A DNA stretch of 64,000 nt from Hanleya hanleyi (lineage: Eukaryota > Mollusca > Polyplacophora > Lepidopleurida > Hanleyidae): positions 1 through 64,000 of the forward strand of contig JAVTVY010020578.1 in NCBI GenBank assembly GCA_036873755.1. The letters run 5' to 3'. Position 1 is the first letter of the stretch. The number at the start of each line of letters is the position of its first letter. A program made the translations under genes and the position numbers. This document shows positions 36,901 to 48,269 of this stretch, piece after piece. The notes beneath the pieces were generated by a model that saw only the letters and a program-made list of their open reading frames with translations, did not search any database and was not told the DNA's origin.

Positions 36901-37557
36901 TAATATAAACTGTGCCACATCATCGTCCATTTCGACAAAGTCTGCCAAGATTTCCTCAGGTTCTAAATATTCTGGTAGTAATTTGGTGCGGGAGTTAAAA
37001 TCTCCCGTTAAGCATATTTTAGAAAACGACGACGATACTCTGACTAAGTCACTCTCTAAATCCATGAAACACTCGGGATCAACATAACCAGAGCCTGCAG
37101 GTGGTATATAAACACCCCCGAACAATATATCATCGCCGAACAATTCTTTGGCTCCCCACATCCACATTACATAGGGGTTTGTAGTTTCAATTTCTGTGAG
37201 ATAGTCTTCTATATTTTCTTTCATCAAGACACCGATTGATGATTTCTTGTCCTTTCGTGTAATGCGCTTAGATAAAAATTTAAATCCGGGTATAGAAACA
37301 CTATCTGTTTCTGCGAGTTTGATCTCATTCAGAAAGATGATATCAAATTTTTGCACAAATTGTTCAAAATCAGGGAATAACAGTTTTGATTTTATACCAC
37401 ATACATTTAAAGAGCATATTTTGAGCTCTTCACTAGTCAATATCACTTTCGTTTTGACAGAAGCAGATCCCTTAAGTGTGCTAGTAATATCGTTTACAGG
37501 TTTATCTTGAGATATAGGAATGTTCACATTTACAGTTAATTTTGTTTCATCACCCAC
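33994..37557 (-). CDS. LINE ORF2: AP-like endonuclease plus reverse transcriptase
   Basis: An uninterrupted frame of 1187 residues (the listed start is a GTG; the true start may be a nearby ATG). The endonuclease spans about residues 46-315 with SLNVCGI, FLNEIKL (Glu78), GDFNSR (185-190) and SDIH (307-310), all catalytic landmarks of the APE family. RT spans about 590-870: FIDFSKAFDTV (689-699), GVRQGENLSP (745-754) and the catalytic YADD (798-801). The C-terminus (1118-1136) has a CRLC-x9-HMLCSC zinc-knuckle-like motif. The product would nick target DNA and prime reverse transcription of its own RNA. Domain order fits the CR1/jockey-like assemblage; exact clade unsure. No stop or frameshift was seen, so the copy may be young. 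It sits about 85 bp after the ORF1 remnant. Confidence 0.92.
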   Translation of the reverse strand: MGDETKLTVNVNIPISQDKPVNDITSTLKGSASVKTKVILTSEELKICSLNVCGIKSKLLFPDFEQFVQKFDIIFLNEIKLAETDSVSIPGFKFLSKRITRKDKKSSIGVLMKENIEDYLTEIETTNPYVMWMWGAKELFGDDILFGGVYIPPAGSGYVDPECFMDLESDLVRVSSSFSKICLTGDFNSRTKLLPEYLEPEEILADFVEMDDDVAQFILGPQILRDLGVNLIRHSQDIGRVNEWGYKFVDFCRNTNMFIVNGRIGSDCCHGKVTSKGVSLIDYVLASPYMFKCITDFEVLDFNPILSDIHCPIVLTVSINGSITRNRTNKHVSNHPTIRKWIPTKKDMFLENINLDMVANIYEAILTLSQDIDTTSTEEQKVKVDCIVHELAMCFISSAETTFGYNAKRSNKTSKPWFTKQCAEKRKLFLSLKNKYRQNKTEQNKLNLRKASKEYKKTLNTSYRDYKYKFIEELRKLHANDPKEYWKILNKVGNTHKKKILDVQPFFEYFKALNTLDETATNDAIPNGPEQRPNRDLDIPISEEEILKAINSLKNNKSAGADKVLNEYIKTTKEIMLPVYINVFNFVLDSGCIPEQWLIGIIRPIYKNKGNTTDPENYRAITILSCLGKLFTSIINNRLGNYCNTMNILKESQTGFRKGYSTLDNIFILHSIIEYYLKSKKKLYCAFIDFSKAFDTVWRDGLWYKLLRNGISGKCFTVIKNMYAAIKSCVSNGNVKSEFFACHVGVRQGENLSPLLFSLFLNDLEDYLNENGFQGLQFLSAEMEEKLNIFILILCLLYADDTVILAETLAALQNGLDTFGLYCDIWKLEVNTLKTKIICICKRQPKKTSSFTFKGKSVQLVNEYCYLGLLLRYNGSFVNARKQLISQATKALFGVQRKTSCLSLPLDLQLKLFQQTVSPILLYGCEIWGFEKLNNIESFYLQYCKKLLGVKKSTPNYMVYGELGVYPLYIKVYTHAISFWLRIIQGNENKICFTVYKFLYSLESSHTFRWLEFIKSILYNTGFNYVWDNQTVNNIACFPKLLEQTLKDQFLQKWYSDVQNSSKAIFYKLIKIDFKLEEYLMILGRKERIILSRFRASSHRLPIETGRWNNTNQRERYCRLCNTGQLGDEFHMLCSCPAFNSLRKRFLSRHVYTRPSAIKVRELFQTVDKGTLSRLSKFVKEGLRICS

Positions 37558-37641
37558 ACACTGAGTAAATGTAGGGACAAAATGGTTATTAAGGATACAT
37601 TGTTCCGAGATCTCAGTCGATCTGGTACCACCCTCGCACCC

Positions 37642-37975
37642 CTAGTAATACTCCGTATCGTTCCCGTCGGTCTCCATCTCAGCCGCAGCAATAGGTGACT
37701 GGAATCGGAACTGAGGCTCTGGAGACTGCGATGCACCATGGTTTACGTGTTGTATATTACGATGAGGTCTATAGACAGGAATGGCGGGGCGAAATGTGTA
37801 CTCCATCGGGCGATTGGCGAGATTTAACCCGCCTTCGTAAAGTACATTGTCGATATACAATTTATCGACAATGAGACGTGTCTGGTGACCCTCTTGTCTG
37901 GCTTGTCTCATTATGGGAAAAAGATTCAGATTGCTGCCTGACCCCCATCCGAGAGCAAGTCTTCTGTTGGAAGGT
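37642..37975 (-). pseudogene. LINE ORF1, C-terminal remnant
   Basis: The minus-strand frame reads NRRLALGWGSGSNLNLFPIM, then RQARQEGHQTRLIVDKLYID, then NVLYEGG. The pattern (arginine-rich helix, then a VDKLYID-type strand) resembles the C-terminal domain of L1-type ORF1 RNA-binding proteins. The stop is at 37642. Sequence upstream of about 37975 is unrelated, so the N-terminal part is missing through 5' truncation. Confidence 0.65.
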
Positions 37976-38119
37976 TTTTGTGTTTATGTGTTTTATTTCG
38001 TACCTGCTTGAATAATGGTGTCGTGTGATAACTGTACATGTGTGGATTATGGACGAGGATAATCTTTATAAATGACGGCTGATTAAAATGTCAGATCTGA
38101 AGCATATATGTGCTCTAGT

Positions 38120-38600
38120 TGAACATATCAAACCGTGACACCTGTTACCATTCTCTGTGATTAGCTAGTTCATACTGACTTGTCATTTATTTTTCATGCG
38201 CCACATCGCAGTCGGAGCATTGCTCAGGTATGCTTCGGCATCTGGTTGTTCGGGTGGTACTTGGAACATGTGTCTTCGAAAGTAAATTCATACGCGTCAA
38301 CTGAACAACCGTTATTGATTAGTGGACTTCCTTCTTTGGATAGCCTCGCATCTGAGCTTGATTATGGACGTTGTGTCGACAAAGTGAGAAAACTCCGAGA
38401 GAATGAGATCCCGTCGACAAACTTTGATGCACAAACATATCGTCAATGACTATTCTCGTTATTTGTGTGACATTCCGGATAAGTTACACAACCGTTAGAT
38501 TAATTTCACATATCAAGTTTAAAGGTTAGCATCTCGTTGTTATATTGTTTTGATGTATACAGAAGTTCGTCAATAGTGCAATCAATATATATATGTGTAG
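38120..38600 (+). pseudogene. Class A GPCR copy 6, eroded fragment
   Basis: 38150-38275 aligns at nucleotide level with helix 3 to helix 4 of the intact copy (TTCTCTGTGATT, GGTATGCTTCGGCATCTGG, TGGAACATGTGTCTTCGA). 38375-38440 reads DKVRKLRENEIPSTN-DAQ, the intracellular loop 3 signature. 38450-38590 aligns with the eroded tail of copy 3 (21830-21950). Multiple deletions and stops. Confidence 0.75.
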
Positions 38601-41600
38601 TTCTGCAGGTCGCACCAAAGCGGAACAGCATGGTGTATATGCTTGTGAATATAAATGGTATATCATTGGTCTATATAATTATCTCAGGCTCACTGCGTGA
38701 CATCATCACAGCTCATTTGCATGCCAAATTTCTACCAGATCATCAAATCTTTGAAACACCATAGTTTAGCCACCAGTAGACATATTTTCAAGAAATAAAT
38801 TTGCAAAACAAAACCAGAAAAAGTTGGCAACAACATCTGTCCGTTATCCGTTTTAAGTTTCCATTTGGCTTTCCTTTGAAGTCTCGCCTGCAATTATGGA
38901 GATAATAGGTTTGAGGAATACTAGCAATTCTTAGTTACCAAAAAAAATATCAAAGATGAGCAGTCAAATTTCTAATTACAAAGAAGCCTACATTATATGT
39001 ATATTGGATATTGTCAGTATTGAAGATGAGGTGTCAAAGGATTTGACTGCAATACGAACTACGGTACATATATTGTTTGTCACGAGTATATAAAGTCGTT
39101 ATTCATATTGTATATGGGAATATGTTATTTTGGATGTGTATCATATGATAACCGAATTAATTGCTTCAAAGCTTTGTGTCGCTTACAATTTTTGGACAAA
39201 ATAACATTTAAATCTGACACGACTGTGAAACTGGCATTGGGGCTGGGTAGATTCCGCCTCTCACTGGCGAACATTCTCTGTGTCGATGGACGAAACGTTG
39301 GAGCTGCACTTCAGGACTTCATTAAATTGGGGATAATTTTGAGCGTATTTGCATAATCATCCCAGTAAAAATTCCTGGGCAGTTTCAATATGCTGAACAT
39401 GAAGGTGGAGCCAAAGAGTTGCCTTTTTCATGTTTTCCTTGTGTTTTGGTTATCTAAAAATTAGTATTTTCCATCAGATCATTATTTCCTAGTTTACTGC
39501 GCCATTTGTGACGATAAACACGCAAAACAAAAACAACATATAGATCAGTCAAATGTTTTTTTTTTATCAAAAATGCAAGTTCTGAAAAACTTCTGTGAAG
39601 GCAAATATTTCACGACGCTTCCCTCTCGAGATGTGCCAAGCCACTTACCACATAGTGAGTAATTTGATAATTGGGGATTCACCAACGGATAAAAAAGGTG
39701 TTCCGTTTGACCGAAAAAATTTCCCCAGTGTTTTGCATTTATAAACCGAAAAAAAATTGCTTTGTTTACTTGACAAGCTATTTGAGTGGAAGAGAAAATA
39801 CGTACTTTTCGTATTTTTAATTGGCACCGAGAAAACATAAGACACAAATGTCTTACGGGTGTTAGAAAATGGGTATTCGTTTGTTTCTGGAAGTTTTGGG
39901 GATATTCTTGGAGGGGATTCCTTTCATATGTAAAATATGACACCTTTGAACAAACCGGATCAAAGATATCCACATTCGGTAGGTTTGATTCTAAATGATA
40001 TTGAAAAAATCAATTTTTGTTAAAGGTGTCATATTTTCAGAATATGGAAATATATTAAAATTTTGTATCAATGCCTGTTAGGCCAATAACGGGAAATTCC
40101 TAGTTCACAGTACATAGTTACTGCTATTTCCAATGTGTGAGTATTTCACAATATGGCTATTCCGGTAGACATTTCTTCCTTTGCCGCTAGAGTGCAACTG
40201 AAACATAACATCCGTTAATTCAAGAAATGGCCCTGAACAATTAAGAGGTGATGTTCCGATATGTTTTCTGTTGCTATTCACTATTCACTACTGTTAAACT
40301 CGTCCTGAACGTTTGGCAGACATTTGGTAATTTTCGAGTCGGCTGATATAACCGATTAGTGTTCGTAAATATAACTGGGTCGGCTAGAAGAATATATGAA
40401 CCAGAATTTCTTATTAGACTTACCTCGTCGTGCTGTCATTGATTTGGGAAATACCTGAGCATTACGTCACGATATACCGGCCCGCTCGGAGAGAGACAAT
40501 AGACCAACAGAGAGCGACGTTGATGGGAAAATTATCCAGCTGAAGCGAACATCTCCTTTTCTTCACTAAGGGAAACAACTGTTCAGATAAACGAGAGTAA
40601 TGCCTAGCTGAGAGTTATCTCCCTCAAGCCGTGGACTTCAAGTGAGCCATCGAGTGAGTAAGTGAGTGAATACGATTATCGCCGTTTTCAAAATCATTTC
40701 AGTCATGTCGCGACGATCCAACTAAGCACCACCCAGCTAACTTGCGTCCCTGCTACTTCAAAGAAGAAATCTTTGAAGCAACATGGAACCCGACAACCTC
40801 GATCTACCCTATAAAACACTGAGCACAGCACACGAGACACAGACAGGACGCTTACATGGTGCAACAAAGAAAAGCAATATTACAGTGATAGACATCACAT
40901 TATTAAGTTCCTGTTGTTCTCAGCAAAATGCATTGAAGCAACGGGAACCATCGATTTTCTTGAGAACACGATGTCAGACGACGAAAAACCCTCCACATTT
41001 GACCTTGGAAAGAACATATCAATTCCTGGGTAGAAAATATCTTAACCCATACTAAAAATCCCATGCAGAAAAAAATATACATATTTACCAGAGAAAAGAT
41101 TTTAAATTGTTTAAAGCGAGATCAATTTTAGCCCACTTTGAATTTTATTGGGCAATCTGGTAATTCTCTAACCCATGGAATATGTAATTAGTCACGCCGG
41201 TGAAAATACAAATCCCGAAAAAACCCATGCATCTGTGAGACTTTCACCGTGTTTATATATAAGATATATATATATATTGTTTGTGTGTATCAAAGAGAGG
41301 CAGGAACGATTGTGACAGGCTGCCAATAAAGGCTAAATGAGCTACTCGACCTGTAAACTTGGAAATGCACATGCATATGTGAATCTATAATACGAAAGGG
41401 TGTTTCCTCAATGCCGAGTTTAGAGGTGGGTAAGGGGGAGGTATAGGGTGTGAACCTAAATCATAGCTAATAATGTACCATGTTCGAGGGGTTTGTGATA
41501 TGTCTTCTTCATACATATATATAGGTATGTGTATAATATGTATAATTGTAAAGTACAGACACTACAGGTTTATCAATAAAAAGTAGACGCTTTCTATGAA

Positions 41601-42586
41601 GTATAATTTGGGAAAATGACTGCTTCAAAGTATTTGCCCAAGTAGCCTATATAAATCGCCATGCATGTATATGCAATTGTTTTTTTTTTATTAATCTCTC
41701 GTATTGATAGCTGGTATCTATGTTGAACTCATATACAGATAGGCCTGTCTGATGCGGTCTGTCTTTTCCTGGGGCATTCCTGACGTTACCTGTAATTGAT
41801 GAGTCAAATATAGCGATTGTCACGTTTAATACACTCGTTAAGCCCGAGGCAAACACTCCGTTCAAACGACGCATGTGTTATGAATGGAAATTAGCGGGGT
41901 TTCCCGGAGATAAACGAGCAGAGCCATGACGAATATCCTAGATATCCTGGGCGTATTTTACCTCGTCACAACAAGTATAGTCCTACACAATAACAAAGCG
42001 GTATCATTACGGCAGAGACTGATCAACCAATCAGGAAACGGGACAGAAGATGGAGGCGGGGATGCACTCAGCAAAGCTCCTTGCCGAGTTTTGTAGCTCA
42101 TTCGGTGAAATGTTATTGTGTATTCACTGGCATTTAGAACTGGTGTAGCATATCATAGCAATGCTTTTTGAATTTCTTTGTTCACATCACTTGTTTACTT
42201 CAGTCGGTCTTTCGGTAATAAGTATGCCTTAATGTCATAAGGTACATGGATAGGAATGGTTATTATACTCGATAACACCAAGACCATAATAGCCTAGCAC
42301 CGTGTGAATTATAAAAAGAAGAAATTGGAATGCAGAAAGTCTGAAACTTGCGTTCAAGTATAATTTACAGTTATGCTTTCAGACTGATGGGGAAATGGAT
42401 CACATATCAACCTATCAATTGATGAAATACCCTCTTCATTCCGAAGGTACTTTCTGGTGTTCATTTACTTGTGGTTTTATTGTTGTATGTCTCATACAAT
42501 ATCAATAATATCAACCAACAAAAGATATATCTATCTATAATCTGAGAAGAAAGATACGGAGAAAGTAATACATCTAGGCCTATATG
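38601..42586. other. No gene recognised
   Basis: Roughly 4 kb without a supported gene. The frame at 39545-39973 (minus, 142 codons) overlaps an opposing frame and shows no domain. 40630-40665 carries GAGTGAGTAAGTGAGTGAA, a short simple repeat of a type I associate with mollusc element tails. 40783-41055 (plus, 90 codons) has no recognisable domain. Confidence 0.45.
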
Positions 42587-42971
42587 TATGGCAAGCCGTT
42601 TCTGTATTTAATCGGTTGTTCCACATTTGTTGAAAAGTTTTGCACATATCTACAAAAAAATTCCACATATGTGTAAAAAACAATTTTTAGACATATGTGC
42701 AAAAGTTTTACACATATGTTGAAAAGTTTTACACATATGTTGAAAAGTTTTACACACAGGTTAAATAAATTAACTATTATGTTGAAAACGTTTGCACATA
42801 TGTCAAAAAGTTTTCAACATATGTATAAAACTTTTACACATATGTGGAATAAATTCGCACTTTTAGACATATGTTGAAAAGTTTTATACATATGTTGAAA
42901 ACTTTTTGACATGGGCAAACGTTTTCAACATATGTCGAATAACCGATTAAATACTGAAACGGCTTGCCATA
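42587..42971. mobile_element. MITE with minisatellite interior
   Basis: Terminal inverted repeats of about 30 bp (TATGGCAAGCCGTTTC, then GTATTTAATCGGTT, mirrored at 42940-42971) flank an interior built of about a dozen direct and inverted copies of a roughly 21-bp unit (CATATGTTGAAAAGTTTT). The palindrome ACATATGT recurs throughout. The plus-strand frame at 42695-42877 (SFTHMLKSFTH repeats) is a by-product. Confidence 0.85.
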
Positions 42972-44114
42972 TATATGAGTTGATGTCATATCAATACTTT
43001 TATATCGAATATTCTTGTGATCATTGTGGCGTAATGGCTAAAGTGAGTTGACCGAATATATTCCTTTTGGCATCAGTAATAATTGTTATAAATTATACTT
43101 AAAAAGATACTGAAAATATTACCTTCGTAGAATGTCTAAATTAAACACATGTGTACTGTCACGTGTTCTTTTAGGATCATTATAAATGATTTGCCATACG
43201 GTCAGGGTTGAAGAGCAGGGCACAGCTAATATCCCCAAGAACATACCATGACAGATTGCGTGCATTCTGTTTCACAAAACAGTGACATAACATGCACTTA
43301 CTGTCCACCACGAAGCAATCTGCCTTCAAAATGCTTGTGGTATAGGCATTGTAGAACAAACTGATCATTAGTGGAATTCTAATGGACGAACATCTCCTTG
43401 ACAGAGTGCTCTCAAGGCCTATTTAAATTAGCCTTATCTTTCGCAAGACGAGTCAAAATAATGAGTGGCTTAAATGGAAAATCAAAATTGCTGAAGGGAG
43501 ATGTGTGCAATTGTCAGCTTTATTTTGGCGTTAATATCATAAATATATTCCCAATGGTTGTCGTTTGTCGCGATATTACGCTTCAAAGATTTCATGGTTT
43601 GTTACAAATTTGGTATGATTTGATAATTTCACGCGGTGATCTAGAGATAATAAGACCGACATATTATACTGTCTTCTTTTCTATAAATATTTTTATGCAG
43701 TCCATCAACATTGCGAGGACCTGTTTACTGGTGCCAATAGTTTCAGATATATGGCTACCAAACCAATCGGTATACAAGCGTTAAATTTCAGATACTTGAA
43801 TAGTTTCATGGGTTTTGTCTATCGCGTAGACGCGCGCATATCCAGCAATTAGAATGTAATAGCCCCTGGAATTTTCAAAATAACGCCCTTGGCAGCATGT
43901 TATGGTAGCCATATTTATGAAAATAATGTGTGTTTTCTTTTTTAAAACAACGAGTAATGGTATGCTGTATGCTATCAAAGTGATCAGACATATATCCATG
44001 GAAATATTCCAGCATGGAGTTAGCTCGGTAACTTGGGTTTACTTGGCGACATCTTGATAATTCATGTGCAATAAATTTCTGAATCATAGATTTTCTAATA
44101 GCCCTGTGATAAAG
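42972..44114. other. No gene recognised
   Basis: The frame at 43398-43784 (plus, 128 codons, starts at TTG) has two hydrophobic stretches but no recognised family, and AT-rich codons like the surroundings. Positions 43030-43050 (GGCGTAATGGCTAAAG) weakly resemble a tRNA D-arm/box A; no box B follows at the right distance. Confidence 0.4.

Positions 44115-44148
<34 letters not shown>
44115..44148 (+). repeat. Poly(A) run of 34
   Basis: An uninterrupted A run with GCCCT on both sides (44101 and 44150). This could be the tail and short target duplication of a retroposed sequence, or just slippage. No retroposed gene was recognised upstream. Confidence 0.85.
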
Positions 44149-44150
<2 letters not shown>

Positions 44151-44490
44151 CCCTAGCTCATTGGTATTCCCCTTTGAGGATGTATTGGGTACCAATATAA
44201 GATAAGATGAGATAGAGAAGATACGGTAGAGGACCTTGTATCTTTGGATTGGGTAAATGGCCCCAGGTCAGGTGCAGTGCAAAAGTACCGAAATAAAATA
44301 CTTCACTACAAGAAATTGTTCAATTGGCCTGGAGTATACAATATTATATTGTATACTCAGAAAAATTTCAAGGCACTGAGTCTCATGATTCTCGAGTGGC
44401 GGGGTCGTAAAGTAGTGCATTTGTGCAAAAAGTTGATTCTGAGATGAAAACAATTCCTATTGTTCTCTTTAAACACACGAAGATAAACAA

Positions 44491-44647
44491 TACACTCTTA
44501 AAACACTAATGTTAGATTTAACATCTAAAGTGTTGGAGGGGAAGAATTTAGAAAGTGTTGTATTTTTCACATATTAGTGTTAAATGCAACAATTTAAGCT
44601 GTTGTATCAAACACTTAAAAGTGGTGAATACAACACTTAAAAGTGTA
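44491..44647. mobile_element. MITE, ACACTCTTA-ended family, copy 3
   Basis: Begins ACACTCTTAAAACACTAATG and ends ACTTAAAAGTGT, flanked by TA. It shares GTTAGAT-TAACATCTA, TTGGAGG and TTTAGAAAGTGTTGT with the copy at 27144-27357. Confidence 0.85.
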
Positions 44648-45197
44648 CAATACAGAACCAAATTCGGTCAACTACTTATTGGAACAGCAAGTATGCTATA
44701 TCAAGCTGGTTCTGGTTATCGGTTATCTTCATATGTTTATAGAAAGAAATATGAGGTGTTTTCGCCTCAAAATGGGCGATTTTGCACGAATGCACCATTT
44801 CTCGGCCCTGTTATTCGAGAATGATGAGACTCAGTGCCTTGAAACTTTTTTGGGTATAAATTATAATATTGTATACGTGCTTCATGCCAACTGAACAATT
44901 ACCTGTATATGTAATATTTTATTTTTGGCACTTCTACCGCACCCATAAAACACGTGGTCCTTTTATGGAGAATGACAGTCACCACTGGCTGGTCACACCA
45001 GACGTAAATATTAATGGAAGCATATGATAATCAAGAAACCGGAAAATGTGCTTAGAATCGCAAACGCCGCGGCATACTTCGACCGAGAGTCAATACGAGT
45101 TAAGGGGTCTGGAATTTGCTCCCGTTCGCACATCGAGCTGAACAATTTCTGAGGGTATGTGGGTTAAGGGTGACAGGCCGAAGATTCGTGGGGACAT

Positions 45198-45791
45198 TGG
45201 AAAGCTACAGCAATTTTGCTGTGAGCGGTGGTGATATTAATTTTTCAGAAATATAGTGGGAGTAGGAAAACGTATTAATTGTTTATAATTAGAAGAATCA
45301 AAATGATAGATGTTATACACCAAAATAAAGCTCGTGCTTTCCACTAGGGAATAAAAATATTCCAGAACAAATTAGGAAAATTTTCGATGTCACAATGGTG
45401 TCATCATTACCCGTATCTGTGCTGGGGGAGAGGACAACTTGACCCCACAAATCTATTTGACCTATTTTCCGGATGGAATGGAATTATGAATTGGGAAGCT
45501 ACAGCGATTCTGCTGTGAGCGGTGATGATATTAATTTTGCAGAAATATAGTGGGAGTAGATAAACGTATATATATTAATTGTTTATAATTGGAAGAATTA
45601 AAATAATAGATGTTATACACCAAAATAAAGCTCGTGCTTTCCACTAGAGAATAAAAATATTCCATAACAAATTAGAAAAATTTTCGACGTCACAATGACG
45701 TCATCATTACCCGTATCTGTGCTGGGGAAGAGAACAACTTGACCCCCACAAATCTATTTGACCTATTTTCCGGGTGGAATGGAATTATGGA
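45198..45791. repeat. Tandem duplication, two units of about 298 bp
   Basis: 45198-45497 and 45498-45791 are close copies (GGGAAGCTACAGC, TAGATGTTATACACCAAAAT, GTCATCATTACCCGTATCTG). Each contains TTTTCGA-GTCACAATG-GTCATC. No coding frame spans the units. Confidence 0.92.
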
Positions 45792-46267
45792 CAGAACTTT
45801 CTGACAAAATTCCCGCTGATCCCCACCTGATCCTAGTGGGGTCATTTTAAGTCATGGTGCAAAGTCTTAGTGGCAAAGGATCATGAGCATACCCAAAATA
45901 GCACTCAAGAATGGCATTGACAAATTTGCTTTTTCGTCTAAATTTTCGCATTTCTTTGCCATAAAGCGCATGGAATTATTATTTTTTTCTGAAATAAAGT
46001 TTTTCTGTCGCCACAAATATTGGTGGAAGAAATGGTTATAAAATTGAAAAACAAGCTCTATAGTCGACCACAACTACCTTCCAAGAAAGTCATCGGATCA
46101 GCCAAAATTAGTTTGTTTTCATTTTCTGTTGTAGCTTTCATGTCTTGCGTTCAGGCTAAAGGTCAGTCATTGGTTTAGTTCAACCGCACATTTACTACAA
46201 CTTGATTTTCCGATGTTTTACATTCAGAAACATGTGTAACATACATTAGTAAATAAAAAAATGATGT

Positions 46268-46540
46268 GGAATAAAATAGTTTCTGTCCACTTTTTCTCGC
46301 GAAAATTGTGAAGTAAAATTACGATAATATAAGTTCTTGTTACCCTACATGGCCACCATTTTCAATTCACTCGTGATCCTCTACTCCGTGGGTTATGTCC
46401 CCACATGTTCCCCCCTCCCCCGGTATGATAAACTACAATGCCACGGATTATCAGCTCTCATTTGTTGTTGTTGTTGTTCCGGAGATAGGTAGACAGTTTG
46501 CCTCATCTCCCTCTCCCCCCCCCAATATTTGACCTGGTAA
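46268..46540 (+). repeat. Dispersed repeat (ATGGCCGCCAT family), copy 2
   Basis: Same order of strings as 8764-9030: AATAGTTTCTGTCCAC, a central ATGGCCACCATTTTCAA, GTGATCCTCTACTC, TCAGCTCTCA, a GTT run, TCCGGAGATA, then a C-rich tract. Non-coding. Confidence 0.7.
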
Positions 46541-46734
46541 TAGGTAATAGAGACCGATAGTGGCCTCACTCGACGGGGATGCAATCGATAGTCCGTTTTG
46601 GGATACAAGGGGAAATTAGGGTCATAAGACAAATAGGTCCACAGTGTTTGTAAAAAACGAAATATAAACTTTATTGGTTTATGGTTAACACCCCTCGTAA
46701 ATCTAGGACATCTTCTGATGTTATTGTTGACGGA

Positions 46735-46800
46735 TCATCATAGCCGAGTTGGTAAAAGGGTCTCCCTGGAGATGTATACAGGTTTATACGGGAATTATAG
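46735..46800 (+). ncRNA. tRNA-like 5' half (box A), possible SINE relic
   Basis: TAGCCGAGTTGGTAAAAG at 46741 fits the internal box A of a pol III promoter (TRGCNNAGYNGG). Downstream, 46790-46800 is at best a poor box B. No cloverleaf can be drawn over the full length, so it is at most a decayed tRNA or tRNA-derived SINE. Confidence 0.2.
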
Positions 46801-47464
46801 TTTTATCTGACACAAGTTTATGCAACTGCGTTTTGACCTAAATGACTTTGCTTTTATGTAATTTTATTGCCTGAATAAATTCCATACACATTTTTCCCGT
46901 TTCACAGGACCAGACATGACTGAGTAATAATAATAGGAGCTTTTGTCAGTCCTCCTTTATAAGTGAACATTACCAATATACTGACGCAGTACACGAAATG
47001 TACCGGAAACCTACTTACACGGGCTTTCTTCCAAGCACAAAAGAATGATCCTGGAAAAAAAGATAGAGCGGGCATTTATAAAGTGAACGATTGAGCCCAG
47101 TGTACGTCCTGCCCCACCCCAATATGATCTACCTGTGGTAATAAAATTGTTGTCGAGTTAAAAATTCAAAACATTTGGCTATTTAGCCTGTTTACCAATC
47201 TGCTGATCAGTGGACTGATACGCTGGCGCAAGTTGGCGTATTCTTTCAACCACATCCCTGGGGGTCTAATAACACCCCAGCCACCAGTCAGATTTTTGGA
47301 CCGGATTCGGGGCATTCGCGCACATCGCCGGAAGTGACATCATATATAGTAAAATAGATGTTTAACGAAAATTTTGATTACTTTTCAAGTCTGCATAATA
47401 CCTCCGTTGACCTAGCGTTAAAAAGAATTATCTGGAGATAATTTTCCCTGTTTATCTGGACAGA

Positions 47465-47660
47465 GCATATGAAAAGTAGTTCGCTCATGTGCAACACTAA
47501 AGGAGTCGTTTGGTCGGATTCAAACTGAACCGTGCGTTGGTTGGTTTCCCCTATACGTCATAGCAACGTAGTAAAGGTCAACTTCCGCTATTGGAGGCAG
47601 GGATGTTATTGGAGCCTGCGAAATGGAGCATGCGCTGTGGGGAGGTTGGTATTCTTTACC
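47465..47660 (+). repeat. Dispersed repeat, uninterrupted copy
   Basis: Matches 23080-23210 plus 23850-23905 (GCTCATGTGC-A, TCGTTTGGTC-GAT, AAAGGTCAACTTC, GCGCTGTGGGGAGGTTG) without the LINE fragment found there. The overlapping frames 47532-47849 and 47623-47820 are not credible genes. Confidence 0.6.
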
Positions 47661-48063
47661 AGCAAACAATCGCTCTTTCGTGTTGGAGGTGGGCCTACTT
47701 CAGCCCGGGTCAGCCTCTTTATTCGAGATGACGTCAGGAAGTATTGTTTTTTTTCGCGTTTTGATTACGAAATACGTCTATCTGATTGTAATAGCCGTAA
47801 ATTTAATTCAAAACATTTAACAAAGAAACAGATTCACCGACGATCGTAGAACGTTGGGGCTACTGCGCGGACACGGTAGCTTTAGGTATAACGAAACTAA
47901 TACATCGTAGGTGGCCATGTGCAAAAGTTACTCGAAGAGGTAAGAGGATACAAGCATGAGCTGGCTCGGGATTGGTGAATAAGTGGAGACCAACCTGCTA
48001 GATGGAAAACGGGTGACACGTTCATAAATGATATTTGAAAATGTCACAAATCTTGAGTCTCAT

Positions 48064-48127
48064 AGACAACAAAAAAAAACCAAAAAAAAACCAAAAAAAC
48101 AAACAAAAACAAACAACAAACAAACAT
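48064..48127. repeat. A/C low-complexity tract
   Basis: Runs of A separated by CC or C. It gives a Phe/Val-rich frame on the minus strand only. Confidence 0.9.
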
Positions 48128-48269
48128 GCTCGATCTCTGGCTCTGTCAAGGTAAACGGCATTGAAAACCTGCAGTAACTTCGCTATCTCATTGTGGACAA
48201 TTTGCTTTTTGACGGGTAACAGACCAAAAATGGCGAATTCAGATGCCATATACTTGCATTATCCTGACA

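Larger units (their letters stand above)
33528..37980 (-). mobile_element. Nearly complete LINE retrotransposon
   Basis: Non-LTR element on the minus strand: truncated ORF1 remnant (about 37975-37642), intact ORF2 (37557-33994), then about 470 bp of AT-rich 3' region ending near 33528 with GAACTTGAACTTGATTAAA. ORF1 is cut at its 5' end near 37975, so this is a 5'-truncated insertion. It landed next to the foldback and the GPCR remnant. Clade is not firmly assigned. Confidence 0.88.

Noticed and set aside
39545..39998. Opposed ORFs of 142 and 70 codons
   Set aside because: They overlap on opposite strands in AT-rich DNA without domain or repeat support.
43020..43060. tRNA gene (GGCGTAATGGCTAAAG)
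   Set aside because: Box A-like string only. No T-arm at the proper distance and no stem pairing.
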